Made by a program: the position numbers and the translations under genes. The notes under the pieces were generated by a model, which saw only the letters and a program-made list of their open reading frames with translations, was not told where the DNA came from and searched no databases. 64,000 nt of DNA. Source: Struthio camelus (Eukaryota > Chordata > Aves > Struthioniformes > Struthionidae). This document shows positions 25,301 through 36,264 of the stretch, one piece after another; the stretch's first letter is position 1; each line of letters begins with the position of its first letter. The stretch is from the NCBI RefSeq assembly GCF_040807025.1, contig NC_090952.1, positions 1,674,001 through 1,738,000 of the forward strand, read 5' to 3'.

Positions 25301-27562
25301 GACTGACCAACTACCTTCAGCTGTTGGCAGATCTAACCCCATACCTGCCTCAGCTGCCAGAGGCTTCTGGCAGCAGCAGCTGAAACACTCAGCAACATAC
25401 TTTCAGAGAGAAGCAGATCTGACCGATGAGTCTAGCTGATTGGGCAAGGAAAAGATTGCTATAGAGGAAAATTTTCAACAGTTACCTGGGATTTCAGTGT
25501 TCCCTGATTGTGGTGGAGACAGGCCAAGATAGAGGGAGAACAGAGAGGGACAACTAAATGCTTCTTGAGGTAACCTAACACCACAAAGTTTTGTTCTGGA
25601 GCCCCAGCTGGCTGCACTCAGAATATGCAGCCACCTTGAGAAAACAGAGAGCAGGAGACCCAGGCAAAAATTAGAAAGTTAGATGCAATTAGTTCCAGGT
25701 GGGAAGGAGGGAGGAGTCTCCAAGACTTCCAGGCCCGGTATTAGAGGGATGGTTATGTTGGAAAAAGGCATGGCCCTTGGCTGGTACTGACCACAGCACT
25801 TCCCAGAGGAGACCAGGCCACTGGCTGCCCCAGGCCTGTAGGGAGACAAACATTCAGACAACAGTACTCACAACTGGAAATGCAGCAGCAGCAAGCCGGG
25901 AAGAGATGTGCAGCCCAGTGTACGAACCACAGAACCAAGCGCAGAGAGAGATGTTACTCAAAAAGTAGAGCAACCCCAGGAAAAAGCCTTACTGTGCTGT
26001 ACTGGTCCTCTCACTGGCCTGCTGAACGGCCCGAGCCTCCCTCATATCCCTTTCCCAGGCCGTAACATCACTACAACATTCACTCGTGTCAGAGCAAGGG
26101 ATTAAACCTTATCTGTGCATCCAGTGCTCGGTGGTTCCTTCAGTGAAGACATATCAGACTCCTAGCGTCCTGCTATCTAGATAGGAGTGACAGAGGCTCT
26201 CATTACCAGAGGCATACAGGTCAAGAGTGTTCACAGTATCCTATCCTATGGGGCTGGAGCAAAACCGAAAGAGTTGTACACTATAATTTCTATGCAAACC
26301 AGAGGTGCTGCGAGGGTATCAAGGACTCAAAGGCTCCAGCAGAGATCTGGCAAAGCTCTGCCACTGAAGCTTTCAATCCAAGTAACACAGGGAAGTCCAG
26401 GGAATACAACTGGGACACGTTGTTTTTCCCGAGGCTAATCGGCAAGAAGAGATGAGCCTGAGCTGACAATAGCTTTTTTGGCTCCGATATTGCAAAATAC
26501 AAATAAAGGCTGGTGAAAGGAAAGATTGGTTTAGAAGGGGAGGGCTTGCCTAGGGGTTGTTTCTGCACCTGTGGATAGTGCCAAGCACAGCAAGATCCTC
26601 TGTCGAAACCTATCCCCGCTATTATTACACAAACAAAAAGGCATAGTGGGAAGCGGAAAAAACGCTCCATTTCTTGGGGAATCTGTGCCTGGGAAGGGCA
26701 AAGAAGGGAATGAGCAAAAACATACAGAATGGAGAGCACAAGGTTTCACGGTGCCCCTCCTGTGCGATGTGTCCATGCTGACACATTTACTAACACTGAC
26801 CTTCCAAGCGATCTACAAACAGCCGCTTCAAACTCTGGTAAATGCCAATCTTTATGGTGCCGTAAGATGCCTGTCTCAGCAACGCAGGGGCAATCCTGAG
26901 TGGGTGAACAAATGAAATCCAGTTGAACCCTGCCACCCTGGTGGCCTCCCTTGCAGGTCCAGCACAAGTCGCTCCCCATCAGCCACCAAACCGCAAGAGG
27001 CAGAGCTCGCGCCACTTGTGCCACCGTAACAGCTCAAGCACCCCCAAGAAGCACGGCTCTCGCTCTCTCAGGCGTCCAGGACCGCAAGCTCCGCTTCCCC
27101 AGCAACCTTTCAGCCGGCCCCGGCGCACACAGCCGGCCCCCAGGCAGCCCTCAGCCTCACCATGCAGATCCTTGCACCCTGCCCCAGGGAAGCCCCCAGC
27201 CCCCGCAGGCGCCCCGGCCCCTCCAGCCTGCTACACCCGCCGGGAAGGGCGGGCGGGCGGGGGCCGGGCCCAGCGCTTACCCCGAGTAGAGGGCGCGGCC
27301 ACCCTCCTCGCGGCAGATGCGGAACAGCGCGTGGAACATGCCGCGGTACCGCACCTCGCGGAACCGCGCATCGGCGCTCTGGCCCTGCACCTGCAGGCGC
27401 GTCTTGGTGAGGTCCACGGGGAAGGTGCCTGCGGGGAGAGAGGCCGTCAGCACCGGGCGGGCCCCGCGCCGCCGCCGCCGCCCGCGCCGCCGCCTCACCG
27501 AACTCGGCCACGATGGAGGCAAGCCCGCCGTACACGAAGGGTTTCCAGCTCAGCGCGGACAT
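19335..27562 (-). CDS. SLC25A14: SLC25A14 (UCP5/BMCP1), mitochondrial carrier, nine coding exons
   Basis: Inner-mitochondrial-membrane carrier of the SLC25 family. Coding exons in transcript order: 27562-27499, 27428-27281, 26895-26801, 25165-25080, 24313-24218, 22324-22200, 21058-20923, 20297-20217, 19376-19335. All junctions are GT-AG and phases join exactly, giving 290 residues. The three carrier signatures are visible: PVDLTKTR near residue 25, PTDVLKIR and PVDVVRTR, so the tripartite six-helix fold is complete. Residues such as [15 protein letters not shown] and [12 protein letters not shown] fit SLC25A14 better than its paralogue SLC25A30, and the location agrees. The protein starts at MSALSWKPF, like the shorter mammalian form. 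The frame stays open upstream of this ATG inside the CpG island (to about 27757), so an N-terminal extension cannot be excluded. The transported substrate in vivo is unsettled; the mammalian protein is called an uncoupling-like anion carrier. The introns (1-3 kb) hold no other gene, only a CR1 fragment near 21.65 kb. Confidence 0.96.
21622..21740 (-). mobile_element. CR1 LINE 3'-end fragment in SLC25A14 intron
   Basis: The stretch around GGAAGGTCTCTAACCCAACC, followed by CTGCTCAGAGCAAGG, matches the 3' UTR end of CR1 read on the minus strand. Similar wording occurs at 43.86 kb in the clearer copy. Similarity fades after about 21740, so length and age are uncertain. Confidence 0.6.
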
Positions 27563-27800
27563 GGCATGACGGAGCGGGCGCCGGCAGCGCGGCGCACCAA
27601 GCCGGGACAGCTGCCTCGGCGCGGCGCGCCCCGCCCCCGCCCCGCCGGAACCGGAACCGGAACCGCTCGCGCAGCCACCGCCCCCCCGTGACGCGCGGCT
27701 CGGCCGCCCGCGCTTCGTCTCCGCCCGCTGCGTTGGAGCAGCGCGGCCGGCGGGCAACCCGGCACCGCCTCTGCGCGCTCAGCGGGCACCGGCTTTTCCA
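27100..27800 (-). promoter_or_regulatory. CpG-island promoter of SLC25A14
   Basis: Dense CpG sequence surrounds the first coding exon (27499-27562) and most of exon 2 and intron 1. No TATA box is visible, as expected for a housekeeping CpG promoter. A repeated GGAACC motif lies at about 27645-27665, upstream of the start codon. Confidence 0.75.
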
Positions 27801-28528
27801 CGAGGCGGGTGGCACTTCTTTCCCAGCTCTATCTGGAAACCCGACCTGTAACCGCCTTCCCACTGCTCAGCCAGGGGGAAGCTGTAGCTCGGGGCAGCAG
27901 CCGCTGCACTTCACCCAGCAGCGGATTCAATACTGCTTCACTTTCAAGATCTTCAAAGCAAGCTTAAATGCAGCAAGTCAAGAATGGCATTCTTACAATT
28001 AAACTAGATAATTGTACGCCTAGGTAAGCATCCCAGGCACTCAAGGTAAAGTGACACAACAGGTTATCTCCTCCCCCCCCCATTGCCAATTCCAGAGGTT
28101 TGGATAGCAGTCTGCCCCTTGATTCCACCCCCCCAATCCCCTTCCCCCCCCCAACCCCCATTGAAGTTCTCCATTTTCAGCCTTCATGCTTCAGTCTTGT
28201 CCAGCATCTTCCAGTCAAGGGCTCTAGCAAGCTTGGTGGGTGAAGCACTTATCTTGCCCTTGAGGCATTACAGCTAGATGACCATTTGAAACCATATTTC
28301 CTCTCTATGGGAATTTTGAGACATATTTTCATATAGCAAGGTGCCTGTAGCAACCAGGTATGGCTAAAAAACATCCATTCCTATGTTGCCATATATCCCC
28401 AAATTTGATATCAATTACCTTTGGTCTTCAGGTCCAGTCAGCCTGAACACAGTATAAGAAGTAAAAGTATACCTTTATCAGTTACCAGGACAGTTCTCAC
28501 AGTTCTATTTTTCAGTTAATAGATCAAC
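27800..28528. other. short intergenic gap between RBMX2 3' end and SLC25A14 promoter
   Basis: Less than 1 kb separates the RBMX2 poly(A) signal from the SLC25A14 CpG island. The gap contains C-rich runs (about 28072-28082 and 28126-28158) and no coding sequence. The two genes are transcribed in the same direction. Confidence 0.6.
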
Positions 28529-28534
28529 TTTATT
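28529..28534 (-). terminator. poly(A) signal of RBMX2 (AATAAA)
   Basis: Canonical AATAAA on the minus strand, about 600 nt after the RBMX2 stop codon. This implies a 3' UTR of roughly 620 nt. Confidence 0.65.
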
Positions 28535-28710
28535 AAGGGACATTTAAAAAACAATAAATAGCCCTGATTCAACAGTGCATCCCTTGGGATTCATCACAGA
28601 AGCTGGCAGATACACAGGATGGGCTCAGGAGACAAACCCAGCATGTGTAAGGCCTACAAGATTCCCACCAGTTTCTCACTGCAGCGAGAAATGAGAAAGT
28701 GAGTGTAACT

Positions 28711-28728
28711 GGGGGGGGGGGAGGGGGG
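28711..28728 (-). repeat. C-rich tract in RBMX2 3' UTR
   Basis: The plus strand shows two G runs split by one A, so the RBMX2 messenger would carry a C-rich tract here. It resembles a poly(C)-binding protein site, but no function is shown. Confidence 0.45.
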
Positions 28729-29130
28729 CCAAGGGGAATGGAAAACAGTCTCGCCCAGACTGCTGACACTGGGCAGCTTAGGGAACAAACAATAGCAGCC
28801 CTGTGATCTGTTTTCATGGTGCAGTGAAGTGGCTCGACACATCTACATGCCTGCCAGGCCATCCACCATTAATGCTGCAAGATGCCACAGCACAGAAGGG
28901 CTGAACAAGATGACAACAAAATTCACATCTCAGTCTGCAGCAGAAACAAGGAGATCCTTGTCCGAGAGCTGGAAGAGAAACAAAGCTAAGAACTAGTGGA
29001 GACTAGCAGTCTGCTGGTGGCGTCCTCACAGATGCATCAGGAGGCTTTGCGTAGACTTTGGGCTAGGTTCAGGGAACACATGCCTCTTGGTCGGAGGAGC
29101 CATAGCCCCAGGTACTGCTCACCCAACAGC

Positions 29131-32100
29131 TTAGCGGCGGCTGGAATCCCTCGTGGTACTTGGCTCTCTGTGCCTGGAATGGGGCTCTCGGGCACTGCTC
29201 TCCCGACGGTCCCTGGATCTGGTTCCCTCGAGACACTCTTCTCGTCTGCTGCTGTGACCTTCACCCTTTCTGCCAGTCTCCCCTCTCTCTTTCCTGTTTT
29301 GTCCCCTCTGTTCCTGGCAGCTTTTTTCCCCTCTTCTCTCCGAAGCTCTCTGGTGCCTCTGCTCTTCCTCATCCCGCTGCGTCCTGCTCCCATATTTCCT
29401 CTCAGACCCGTTCCAAGACTGCTGACTCACGCTGGCATACCGGTCATAGGCAGGATCCTCTTTCTCCTTTTTAATCTTGATTCTTGGATGTGACTCCTCT
29501 GCGGACGCAGCCCTCTTCACAGCATGCAGGCTCTGCTTTTGCCGTTCTTGCCCGCTTTTCTCTTTATCTGAAATACAGGTTCATCTTTAGGGAGCAATAG
29601 CCCTGCAAGCATTAGCTCAGCTCCTCAAGCTATGCCACTTAACACGACAGCGTTTTTTGAACACCCTCCCATCTTTAGATAAGGTCAATGATTTTCCCCT
29701 CCCCTCCCAAGTTTCACAGCCTCCTAACGGCCCAGAGAGATCCTATTCCACTTTCAGCCCTAGCACTTTTCTCCTCCAGATGGAACCATCCCACTTTCTT
29801 CTTTCACAATTGCCACATTGCATTTTTCCCAGCTAAGCTGTCCTGGCACATTTTAACATGGCTCAGCCCATCAACCACTTTCCTTCAATTCTCTTTTCTC
29901 AATAACAGACATGCAACACTAAGAACGTCCTTAACAACTCTGTGGAAATGTCCTTCTCTGGACTCAATGCTTCTTTTCCTTCTTCACTCTCCTTTGCCTT
30001 TCTCATTTTTGCACATCTCCTCAGCTCTCTGGAGCAACATCTAGTCCCCACCTTAGTTTTCTTCCATATTTTCTTTTCTCCAGCCCACTTCTTGCAAACT
30101 AGGACTCTAGCCTGACCATCCCATGCCAAGGCACCCACCCCACATCCACATCAATGCAACACTACTGAACCTGCTGCAAATAGCTAACAGGGAGCCTGTC
30201 ACAGATACTGCCCAGGTGCTGGAGGGAAGAGTCCTCCACATGGCTGGTTACATGTCATAAGCACTAGCCAATTCCAGAATGACTACCACCTCCCCACCCA
30301 CCCCAACACCACCATGCCAAACCAGCTCATCCTGGGAGCTGTGACCCCATTTCAGTTAGGTACCACTCGGAAGGAGCTAACAAACAAATCTAAAGAGGTT
30401 CTGCTACAAGCCACTGCTTCTAGCACTCTGCAGGCCTTGATGTGCATTACTTTTCAAGACCTCTGCTACGAGGTTGGATAAAAACCATAATGCTTTCTAA
30501 AAAAAGCATCAATCTGATCATATAGGCTAACCCTTTACTTGGCACATTCATTTAGTAAACCCAAGCTGAACAAAACTATTTCCTTAACAAAAACAGATGT
30601 TTTCTGAAAGATATACAGCAGCAGACCTTGTTGTGTCCCCTGACAATAGGGAATATTTAAGCATTGAATTGGTTTAACTTATGCTATATTTTTAAGTCTA
30701 CCTTGGATTGAGATTTTTATGTCCAGAAACCAAAGCCAACTAAGTCTGCTCTTTTTATTCTCTACACAATTTAATTATGTTTTGCAGGCCACACAAGGGT
30801 CATGCAATGCTCCTGCAGCACCTCAATCTTAAAATCAGGAAGCAGCTATTCTAAGACTAAGTAGTGCCTTTCCTTTCCCTACCCCAAACAGCATTGCCGC
30901 TCCCTGGAGTAATGCTACAGCCTGGCAGCCAGTTTCTTTCTTCCAGGAAAAAAGTACTATTATTACCTGCAAGATACAGCTCTGAGAGGATGGGAGTAAA
31001 AGACTAAATACAGACAATCAGATACCACTCAGGAGATCACAAATTACAACCTGGACTTTAGGACTGAGGCCCTTTTCAAGCACACATCTGCCCCTCCTTC
31101 TCCCACTGATGCTGTTTCCCTGAGCTGAAGGCACTAGCAAGACAGAGGGATTCATGCAGACATTCCCAACTGGGGTAAGGACTCTGACAGAAATACACTT
31201 AACCTTTCTGCTTTTTTACTGGCACGTTATCATCTTCTGACAACGAATCAGATGAAGTATGAGGTGGCGTTTTAACTCCACAGCCCTTTTCACGGAGGGC
31301 TTTGGTGACATCATCTAAATCATCAGTGTCTTTGGGGGGGCGATAGCTAGCCACATGGTCCACTCGAATTGTCCTTCCTTTTATCTACAAGAAGGAGTCA
31401 CATCGTTAGCACAGCCACAGGCAAGCTTCCCAAGCAACACGGGATACCAGTGACCCACACTGCTGGGGCTGCTGTTTGACACGACATGACATGTCATACC
31501 ACAAGCCTCTTTAGCTAGAAGGACTGTGTCTCGCTCTGCTTCACTGACCTTGATTCCATTAAAGTTGTCAACAGCCAGAATAGTGCTTCTCTGGTCTTCA
31601 TAACAAAGAAAGCAGAAGCCTTTAGACTTTCCAGTCTTCTTGTCCCGCACCAGATTAATGTTCACAACCTCTCCATACCTGAAACGCATGATTAGCGGCC
31701 AAAACCACTGCGGAGAACGCACAGAGGGCCTCGGGGCCTGCAGGAGGGCAGGCAGCAGAGGCAGAGCACCTCCCATTCCGCAGGGTCCCAGCGTACCTCC
31801 ACCACAAGCAGGCCCTGAAGGGTAGCAAAGGCAGCGCCACTTACTGTGAGAACACGCAGATGACGTCCCCTTCGGTCAGCTCGTAGGGCAGCCCGCCTGT
31901 GGAGGAGAGGCGTGCGGCGGCGGCGGCACGGAGCACGGCAGCCGCCGGGAGGGGCCGCGCCCCGGGCGCTGTCGGAACCCCTCCCGCCTGAAGGGGGCGC
32001 GCGCGCGCGCGGCAGGCCCCGCGCCCCCCGAGCCGGGCGGCGGCGCCCCGCGCCCCCCCTAGCCGTGCCGTGCCGTGCCGTGCCGTGGCCGCACGTACCG

Positions 32101-32318
32101 ACGAAGACCCAGGCGCTGTCCTTGTACTCGGCGTGCCACGACACCGCCTCCTGCACGCCCAGCTCCGCCTCCCGCGCGTTCAGCTCGTTGATCAGCTTCA
32201 CCTTCGTCAGTGGGCTGGGGGCGACGGGCACCATTAGCACCGAGGGAAGGGGGTCTTCTTTCCCCGCCTCCCGCCCCCCCCCGGCACTCCCCACGCGCTC
32301 CCCGCAAACCTACTTCAT
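29131..32318 (-). CDS. RBMX2: RBMX2, RRM splicing factor of the RES complex, six coding exons
   Basis: Orthologue of yeast Ist3/Snu17. With BUD13 and SNIP1 it forms the RES (retention and splicing) complex on activated spliceosomes in the nucleus. Coding exons in order: 32318-32314 (only ATGAA), 32214-32099, 31896-31845, 31678-31549, 31384-31204, 29567-29131. All junctions are GT-AG with exact phase, giving 306 residues (human about 322). The N-terminus [14 protein letters not shown] matches human. A single RRM spans about 36-114, with RNP2 VFVGGL (38-43) and RNP1 KGFCFLCY (77-84). The DSDSLSEDD-like acidic region and KKQK basic patch follow, then a long low-complexity Arg/Glu/Ser-rich tail encoded by the last exon, ending SSRR. 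The tail is the least conserved part, and its charged repeats read open in several frames. The first coding exon carries only five coding bases, so the ATG is defined mainly by the human match. Confidence 0.95.
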
Positions 32319-32430
32319 GGTGACAGCGCCGTACGCTGCGCCTGCGCCCCGGCCTCCGCGCATGCGCGTCGCGCAGCCGTGCACAGCCCCGCCCCCTGCC
32401 CGCCGCGCATGCGCCGCGCGAAGCACCACC
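31850..32430 (-). promoter_or_regulatory. CpG-island promoter of RBMX2
   Basis: CpG-dense sequence spans exons 1-3 and the region just upstream of the start codon at 32318. It begins immediately next to the RAB33A poly(A) signal (32449-32454). The promoter must therefore lie within about 130 bp of the upstream gene's cleavage site. Confidence 0.7.
32062..32086. repeat. (GCCGT)5 microsatellite in RBMX2 intron 2
   Basis: Five perfect 5-bp units, starting just inside the intron after the donor of the second coding exon. It is probably length-variable. Confidence 0.85.
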
Positions 32431-32448
32431 AATTGCAGCCACACAGAC

Positions 32449-32454
32449 TTTATT
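32449..32454 (-). terminator. poly(A) signal of RAB33A (AATAAA)
   Basis: Canonical AATAAA on the minus strand, about 62 nt after the RAB33A stop codon. The 3' UTR would be only about 80-90 nt. The next gene's start codon (RBMX2, 32318) lies about 130 bp further. Confidence 0.75.
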
Positions 32455-32515
32455 GGGTAACAGTGACACAGGGCGGCGGCGGCGGCCCCGCTCCCGGCCC
32501 TCTGGGCCGGCTCGC

Positions 32516-35397
32516 TCAGCACGGGCAGGAGTTTTTACCGTTGGCGTCCTGCGTGAGCTCCAGTTTCTGCACCTTGCCCTGCTGCCTTTCCATGTCTCGG
32601 TAGAGCAGCGACTTCTGGGCCTTCAGCCGGCAGGCCAGGCACATGAAAATGGATTCCACGTTCTGGCTCTCCTTAGGGTCCTTGGCTGAGGTCTCAAACA
32701 GCAGCATGTTGTGAGCGTCAGCGAATTTCAGGGCCATGCTGGATGGCACTTGGATCAGTTCCTTTAAGTCACACTTGTTCCCAACAAGCACCTTGGGCAC
32801 GAGGGGAGGCACCGCGTGCCCGTTGCACTCCTCAATCCACATCTTGAGGTTGGTGAAGGACGTCATCTTAGTGACGTCGTAGACGAAGACGACGGCATGA
32901 ACGTTGCGGTAGTAATGTTCTACCATGCTCTTCCGAAACCTCTCCTGGCCAGCCGTGTCCCACACTTGCACCTAGAAAGCAAAGCATAGGGTTCTTGAGG
33001 CAGACGAGGGAAGCTTACGGGAGCACCAAGTGCCTACCCCTAAAACCAGGGCATGCTGCCTCAGGAGCTGGTTGGTTTTGATGAACTACAGCGGGAAGAT
33101 GCAGGAGACACCTACATCTTACTAGACAAGGATTGCTAGATGAGTTACATAAGCGTCTGGGCATGTGTCCACAGCGCCCAAGACTGTATATGGCAGTGCC
33201 TATGCCCCAAAGCTTGTGTAATTCAACCAGCAATCCCAGCTCGTTTAATAAGAGAGATCATGTCAGCACTTTCATTCACCTTCAGCATTCACGGACAAGT
33301 GCGAGACTCCACCGCGCATCCCATTTCCAGCCACTGCAGCTGAGTCCAGCACAGTCAAGAGAATTAGCCGCACGCTTTTGGTCCTTGTGCTCTGAGCGAG
33401 AAACGTCGCTGCCTGATGGCTGGGTCTTGGTGACTTTCAAACGCCTTGTCAGGCATCCCTCCTAGAGCACTCCGCTGCCAGACCACTCCCTGCCTCTCAT
33501 CCTCTTCCTCATGCACTTGACCAGCATTCCCACCACAGAAACGAACTGCACAAAATACTTCTCATTTCAGAAACATTCTTGCACCAGATTAGGACATTGG
33601 TCTGCCTAATCCTATGCCATAAAAGAGAACCTCAACAATTACACAGTGGTAGGTATAGAGGAGGCAGAGCAAAGAGACTGGTCTCCCTGCTGGTCCTCAC
33701 AGGTAATGCCGTGAAGCCTGGAACTGGTCATTTCTAACAAAAGCCTGTGGTAAACCCAACACCACCCCTACACCTTACCAAGGCAGCACCTGCCCCAGAG
33801 TCCTTCAGAGGGGAAAAATGCTGGCAAAAAAGAGCTGCTGCTCATTCACCAATTCCATGCCAATCCATCCCAGGCCGTTTGATTTGGGTAGAGCAGGAGA
33901 GAGAGATGGATGTCTCCCACCTCTCACCTCTCCTCTTGGACTTCCCGGTTACACATGCTCCCAGGGGAAGGCCAGGTTGCTGTCCTACCCTCCAATCCTG
34001 CCTGCTGTAGCGCAAATAATATCAAAAGGTAGCAAGCTTGGCACTGTTCTCAAGCTAGCGGCAGTAAGAAGGGCTTCATGCCAGCCTGTGCTACAGCTTA
34101 CAACAACACATATATGTGGTGTTGGATGGAGCTGGGGAAAGCATGGGGGAAATTAATAACTCTTCTTAAAAAAAAAAAAAAAGTATTTCATGGACAGTTT
34201 AAAGGCACAATTAAAATTCCAGTTCTAGTTCTCACTGTGATTAGTCCCTCAACTTTTGATCATCCATCTGTTAGCAAAGTAGCAATATTTGTTTCTTCAA
34301 GCAGTCTGTCTTACACCCAGACTGCTGGTGGTACTGATCCACGTAATCGGGCAGGCCAAGATCAGCTGCAAACTGTGCTTCTCAAGTTGTTTCTTAGCAG
34401 CTGCTGTTGAGCTGCAGATCTACTCTGACACATCGATCAGAGCTCTTCAGGTCTGAGCTAATTAATTTCTTACAGTTGTTACACTGGTCTACACACAGCA
34501 AATCAGTTCTATTCTAGGTCAGCGAAAATCACATCCTTGTAGTGCTTGCTAACACCAGCCTGGAACAGTAACATCACAGGTGTCAAGCCCACTGAAGTCA
34601 GCCAGTGTAAATTCCCGGCCCCCCAGCACAGCCACCACCAGCCTCCAGCAGTCTGCTCCCCGAAAGCATACACATTTCTGCATACAGCTCCTTCCTCTGG
34701 CGCCCCTGGAGCGTTGCCCCTCGCGCTGTCCTGTGGTCCGCCTCCTGGAGCTGGAGGCACTCCTGACACTTTGGAGATCCATCTGTGTTGGATATCGGAA
34801 CAACAGGACACTAGCAATGTTTCACTCCGCGCTATTGTTCCAGACTCCCTGCAGACTCCAGCAAACAGCGTTTGAACAGCGCCGGTGGAGCCGCGACACG
34901 TTCGGAGGGTGTCTGCAGGGCGAGAACGAAACATCCTCCCGCGGCCCGGGGCTGAGGGCTGCATCTGGAAGGGAGAGGCGGCTGGCTGCCGTCCCAGGGG
35001 CCAACGTGCGGCCTCGCCGCGGCCGGGGTCGCCCCTCGGCGCTGCGGCGCCCGCTGCGCGCCGCCCGCACCCCCGCGGCCCCGGCCGCCTCGCCACGGCC
35101 CGCGCGGAGCGGCCGCCCCCGGCCCGCCCCCGCCGCCGCCGCCGCCGCCGAGCCGGCCGCGCGCCCGCCGCCCACCTTGATGCGCTCCCCCTCGATCTCC
35201 ACCGTTTTCTCTCGGAAGTCCACGCCGATGGTGGCCTCGGTCTTCTCGGGGAAGGTGCCCCCGCAGAAGCGGAAGGTCAGGCAGGTCTTGCCCACGTTGG
35301 AGTCCCCGATCACGATGATCTTGAAGATACGTGTCTGCACGTAGGGCTCCAGTGAGGACTCGGGGCCCGGCGGCCGCCCGCCGCCGCCCGCCGCCAT
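32516..35397 (-). CDS. RAB33A: RAB33A, Golgi/vesicle small GTPase, two coding exons
   Basis: Rab GTPase of 225 residues (human 237). In mammals it acts on Golgi-derived and dense-core or axonal vesicles and binds ATG16L1. Exon 1 is 35397-35176 and exon 2 is 32971-32516, joined in phase 0 across a 2.2 kb GT-AG intron. The P-loop GDSNVGKT lies at 31-38, switch I around TIGVDF, DTAGQE at 78-83, NKCD at 139-142, and ETSAK near 167-171. The C-terminus NSCPC ends in the CXC geranylgeranylation motif. The N-terminal leader, [15 protein letters not shown], is shorter and more Gly/Pro-rich than the human leader, and [15 protein letters not shown] then aligns closely. The ATG at 35397 is chosen because the upstream in-frame extension begins with GTG and the next ATG upstream (35415) is out of frame and stops at once. 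Confidence 0.96.
32972..35175 (-). other. RAB33A: RAB33A intron
   Basis: Single 2.2 kb intron with a GTGGGC donor at 35175 and a TTTCTAG acceptor at 32972. The first 300 bp belong to the CpG island. The rest is ordinary sequence with a short poly(A) run near 34.17 kb. No other gene was seen. Confidence 0.8.
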
Positions 35398-35560
35398 CCC
35401 GCGCCGCCGCCTCACCGCCTCATGGGGCAGCGCCGCGCCGCGCCGCGCCGCGCCGCGCCGCGCACAAAGGCTGCGGCTGCGGCTGCGGCTGCGGCGGGCG
35501 GAGCGGGATCAGGTGGTCGGTGCACACGGAGAGCGGCGGGCCCGCCCCGCCAACCGGCAC
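34870..35560 (-). promoter_or_regulatory. CpG-island promoter of RAB33A with CGCCG repeat in the 5' leader
   Basis: A CpG island covers the first exon and its flanks. Just upstream of the ATG lies a (CGCCG)6 microsatellite (35431-35463), then four GGCTGC hexamers (about 35469-35494). The island grades into the GC-rich minisatellite beginning near 35570. Confidence 0.75.
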
Positions 35561-35569
35561 CCGCACCGG

Positions 35570-36235
35570 CCCCGGCCCCGGCCCCGGCTCCAACCCCAGC
35601 CCGCCCGCGCACCCGCCCCGGCTCCAACCCCAGCCCGCAAACGGGCACCCGCACCAGCCCGCCCTGCAAACGGGCACCCGCACCAGCCCACCCCGCCATC
35701 GGGCACCCGCACCCGCACCAGCCCGCAAACGGGCACCCACACCAGCACCCGCACCAGCCCACCCCGCCATCGGGCACCCGCACCAGCCCGCCCGCGCACC
35801 CACCCCGGCACCAGCCCACCCCGCCATCGGGCACCCGCCCCGGCCCCAGCCCGCAAACGGGCACCCGCACCAGCACCCGCACCAGCCCACCCCGCCATCG
35901 GGCACCCGCACCAGCACCAGCCCACCTCGCCATCGGGCACCCGCCCCGGCCCCAGCCCGCAAACGGGCACCCGCACCAGCACCCACACCAGCCCACCCCG
36001 CCATCGGGCACCCGCACCAGCCCGCCCGCGCACCCGCCCCAGCACCAGCCCACCCCACCATCGGGCACCCGCCCCGGCACCACCCCACCATCGGGCACCC
36101 GCCCCGGCACCACCCCGCCATCGGGCACCCGCACCAGCACCAGCCCGCCCTGCCATCGGGCACCCGCCCTGGCACCAGCCCACAAACAGGCACCTGCACC
36201 AGCACCCACACCAGCCCGCCCAGCGCACCTGCACC
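35570..36235. repeat. GC-rich minisatellite upstream of RAB33A
   Basis: Imperfect tandem array of roughly 24-36 bp units. The units are built from a core like CATCGGGCACCCGCACCAG or CGCAAACGGGCACCCGCAC, joined by CAGCCCACCCCGC spacers. The array starts with CCGGCCCCGGCCCC blocks and loses CpGs towards its right end. The repetition keeps frames open on both strands (Pro/Ala/His-rich on one, Gly/Ala/Cys-rich on the other), which should not be taken for protein. Strong G-quadruplex and hairpin potential is expected. Confidence 0.9.
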
Positions 36236-36264
36236 ACCGGCTGTTTCCACCAACCCTTGCGCTG

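Noticed and set aside
19335-27562. SLC25A30 as an alternative identity for the carrier gene
   Set aside because: Its start MSALxWKPF is similar, but internal residues and the neighbouring genes match SLC25A14.
35398-35415. Six-residue N-terminal extension of RAB33A
   Set aside because: It would start at GTG. The ATG at 35415 is in another frame and meets a stop after three codons, so the ATG at 35397 was chosen.
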